Positions 14,105-15,058 of a DNA stretch of 15,058 bases are shown in pieces. The stretch spans positions 1 to 15,058 of the forward strand of contig JALVLE010000089.1 of assembly GCA_027033555.1 (NCBI GenBank). Direction: 5' to 3'. Position 1 is the first letter of the stretch; each line of letters starts with the position of its first letter. The notes beneath the pieces were generated by a model that ran no database searches, was not told the origin of the DNA, and saw nothing but the letters and a program-made list of their open reading frames with translations. Position numbers and translations under genes: made by a program. This stretch comes from Caldifarciminota bacterium. GTDB taxonomy: Bacteria > Hydrothermota > Hydrothermia > UBA1063 > CAJXJZ01.

Positions 14105-15058
14105 TTAAAACCTCAAACGCAAGATGCAGATTATCAATAAGCTCATGTGGAGTATAATATGGCCCGTTCATTTTATCATAGAGTATATCACCTAACAAGG
14201 CATGTATATAAACACCTGCAAGAATGCTGTAATTCATGTCATGATTCTGAACAAGCAACCCTCCTATAAAGCCCGCAAGGACATCGCCGCTCCCACCTTT
14301 CCCAAGCCCCTCATTTCCCAAAATGTTTACGTAATTAAACAGTGGAGTGGAAACTACAGTGGGATTCCCTTTTAATACCACATTAACCCCTGTCTTCATT
14401 CTTAAAAGCCTGGAATAATCCAGCCTGTTTTTGTCTATCTCTTCCGGAGACTTATTCAGCAAAAATGCAGCTTCACCTGGATGGGGTGTTATAACAACGT
14501 CTTCTCTCATTATATCTACATCCAGCTTTGCAACTGCCCATATACCATCTGCATCTATTATGAGCGGGATATTGAAATATTCATCAAGCAATACTTCCAG
14601 AATTTCTATGGTATGCTCATTCCTTCCAACTCCAGGCCCAAATAGAATCCCATGTGGTTTTAACTTTTCTATATATTCTTTTATCTCCTCTTGTGTGGTA
14701 TAAGACATAACTATTGGCTCTGTAAGTTTTGGAGCCACAACAGAGTACGCATCTTCTTTAACTAAAAGATATACGAGCCCTGCACCTATTTTCTGGGCAG
14801 CATTAGCGCTCAATACGGGAGCACCTGTAAAGGGCCTTGAGCCGGATATGATTAACAGTTTCCCATTCTTTCCTTTGTGTTCATTCCCCATTTTAACTGG
14901 TAACTCAAACTCATCCTCATCAAGAATTACGTATTCGGGTTCCAGGGGTAAGGAATAAGGTGGAATACCTATATCTATTACTATAATTTTACCTGCATAA
15001 AACCTTCCCGGATAAAGCAGAAGTCCCCTTTTGACAAAAGCCATAGTGCCTGTAATAT
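14097..15058 (-). CDS. nnr: Bifunctional NAD(P)H-hydrate repair enzyme Nnr, NnrD (dehydratase) part; 5' end outside window
   Basis: Nnr repairs damaged NAD(P)H hydrate: the N-terminal NnrE half epimerises it and the C-terminal NnrD half dehydrates the S form with ADP or ATP. NnrD is complete here: HKGKNGKLLIISGS followed by TGAP, LFGPGVGR, IDADGIWAV, VITPHPGEAAFLL, VVLKGNPTVV, and NEGLGKGGSGDVLAG with the conserved GGSGD ATP-binding loop. The ATG at 15044 is probably internal: the frame stays open to the edge (reading ITGT-M), and the first residues, MAFVKRGLLLYPGRFYAG and then DIGIP, match the last strands of an NnrE domain (the T-V-T-F...K-x-G-L-L...DIGIP ending). The true start therefore lies beyond the right edge. 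It is coupled by an 8-bp overlap to the exported propeller gene, whose relation to nicotinamide repair is obscure. Confidence 0.92.
   Translation of the reverse strand, partial: ITGTMAFVKRGLLLYPGRFYAGKIIVIDIGIPPYSLPLEPEYVILDEDEFELPVKMGNEHKGKNGKLLIISGSRPFTGAPVLSANAAQKIGAGLVYLLVKEDAYSVVAPKLTEPIVMSYTTQEEIKEYIEKLKPHGILFGPGVGRNEHTIEILEVLLDEYFNIPLIIDADGIWAVAKLDVDIMREDVVITPHPGEAAFLLNKSPEEIDKNRLDYSRLLRMKTGVNVVLKGNPTVVSTPLFNYVNILGNEGLGKGGSGDVLAGFIGGLLVQNHDMNYSILAGVYIHALLGDILYDKMNGPYYTPHELIDNLHLAFEVLND

Noticed and set aside
1..15058. CRISPR array, tRNA or rRNA gene, insertion sequence, prophage or toxin-antitoxin pair
   Set aside because: No regularly spaced repeats, cloverleaf-like segment, transposase or phage protein was seen; nearly all bases fall in recognised genes.

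Overview
The window looks like chromosomal DNA from an anaerobic bacterium of modest GC content (about 40% by eye). Gene density is high, with short gaps or overlaps between genes. Core genes (recJ, thiL, holB, uvrA, fhs, nnr) are mixed with a type IV pilin, an ABC exporter, a flavodiiron protein and a ferritin-like/VIT iron transporter. The oxygen- and iron-handling genes suggest an anaerobe or microaerophile. The first 60 residues of the pilin are very close to the Geobacter/Myxococcus type. The phylum cannot be fixed from this window; an uncultured thermophilic or subsurface lineage would fit but is only a guess.

Layout. The left end (1-1139, + strand) is the 3' part of a recJ gene that enters from outside. 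Everything else is on the minus strand. Read in the direction of transcription, from the right edge leftward: the NnrD half of a bifunctional Nnr (start outside the window); an exported beta-propeller-like protein of unknown function; a 34-bp inverted repeat and a sigma-54-type promoter; a type IV pilin with its own intrinsic terminator; ABC ATPase, ABC permease and membrane-anchored helical-repeat protein; a rubrerythrin-VIT fusion; formate-THF ligase; flavodiiron protein; UvrA; DNA polymerase III delta'; and ThiL. The thiL 3' end overlaps the recJ 3' end tail to tail by 53 bp. From the ABC ATPase to thiL the genes are spaced as one long transcription unit, with a possible extra promoter in front of the flavodiiron gene.

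How the genes work together. The most coherent module is the pilin region: an inverted repeat, a -24/-12 promoter, pilin, leaky-looking terminator, then ATPase, permease and accessory protein. This recalls the Myxococcus xanthus arrangement in which pilA lies next to pilH, an ABC-transporter gene needed for pilus biogenesis, so the exporter here is probably pilus-related. The VIT fusion (iron export) and the flavodiiron protein (O2 or NO reduction) form a plausible iron/oxygen defence pair with fhs between them. The uvrA-holB-thiL tail is housekeeping.

No tRNA, rRNA, CRISPR array, insertion sequence or phage gene was seen, and no gene-free stretch is longer than about 136 bases. I did not find a wholly new system. 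The best leads are the regulated pilin-ABC module, the uncharacterised propeller and helical-repeat proteins, and several unusual motif changes in conserved proteins.
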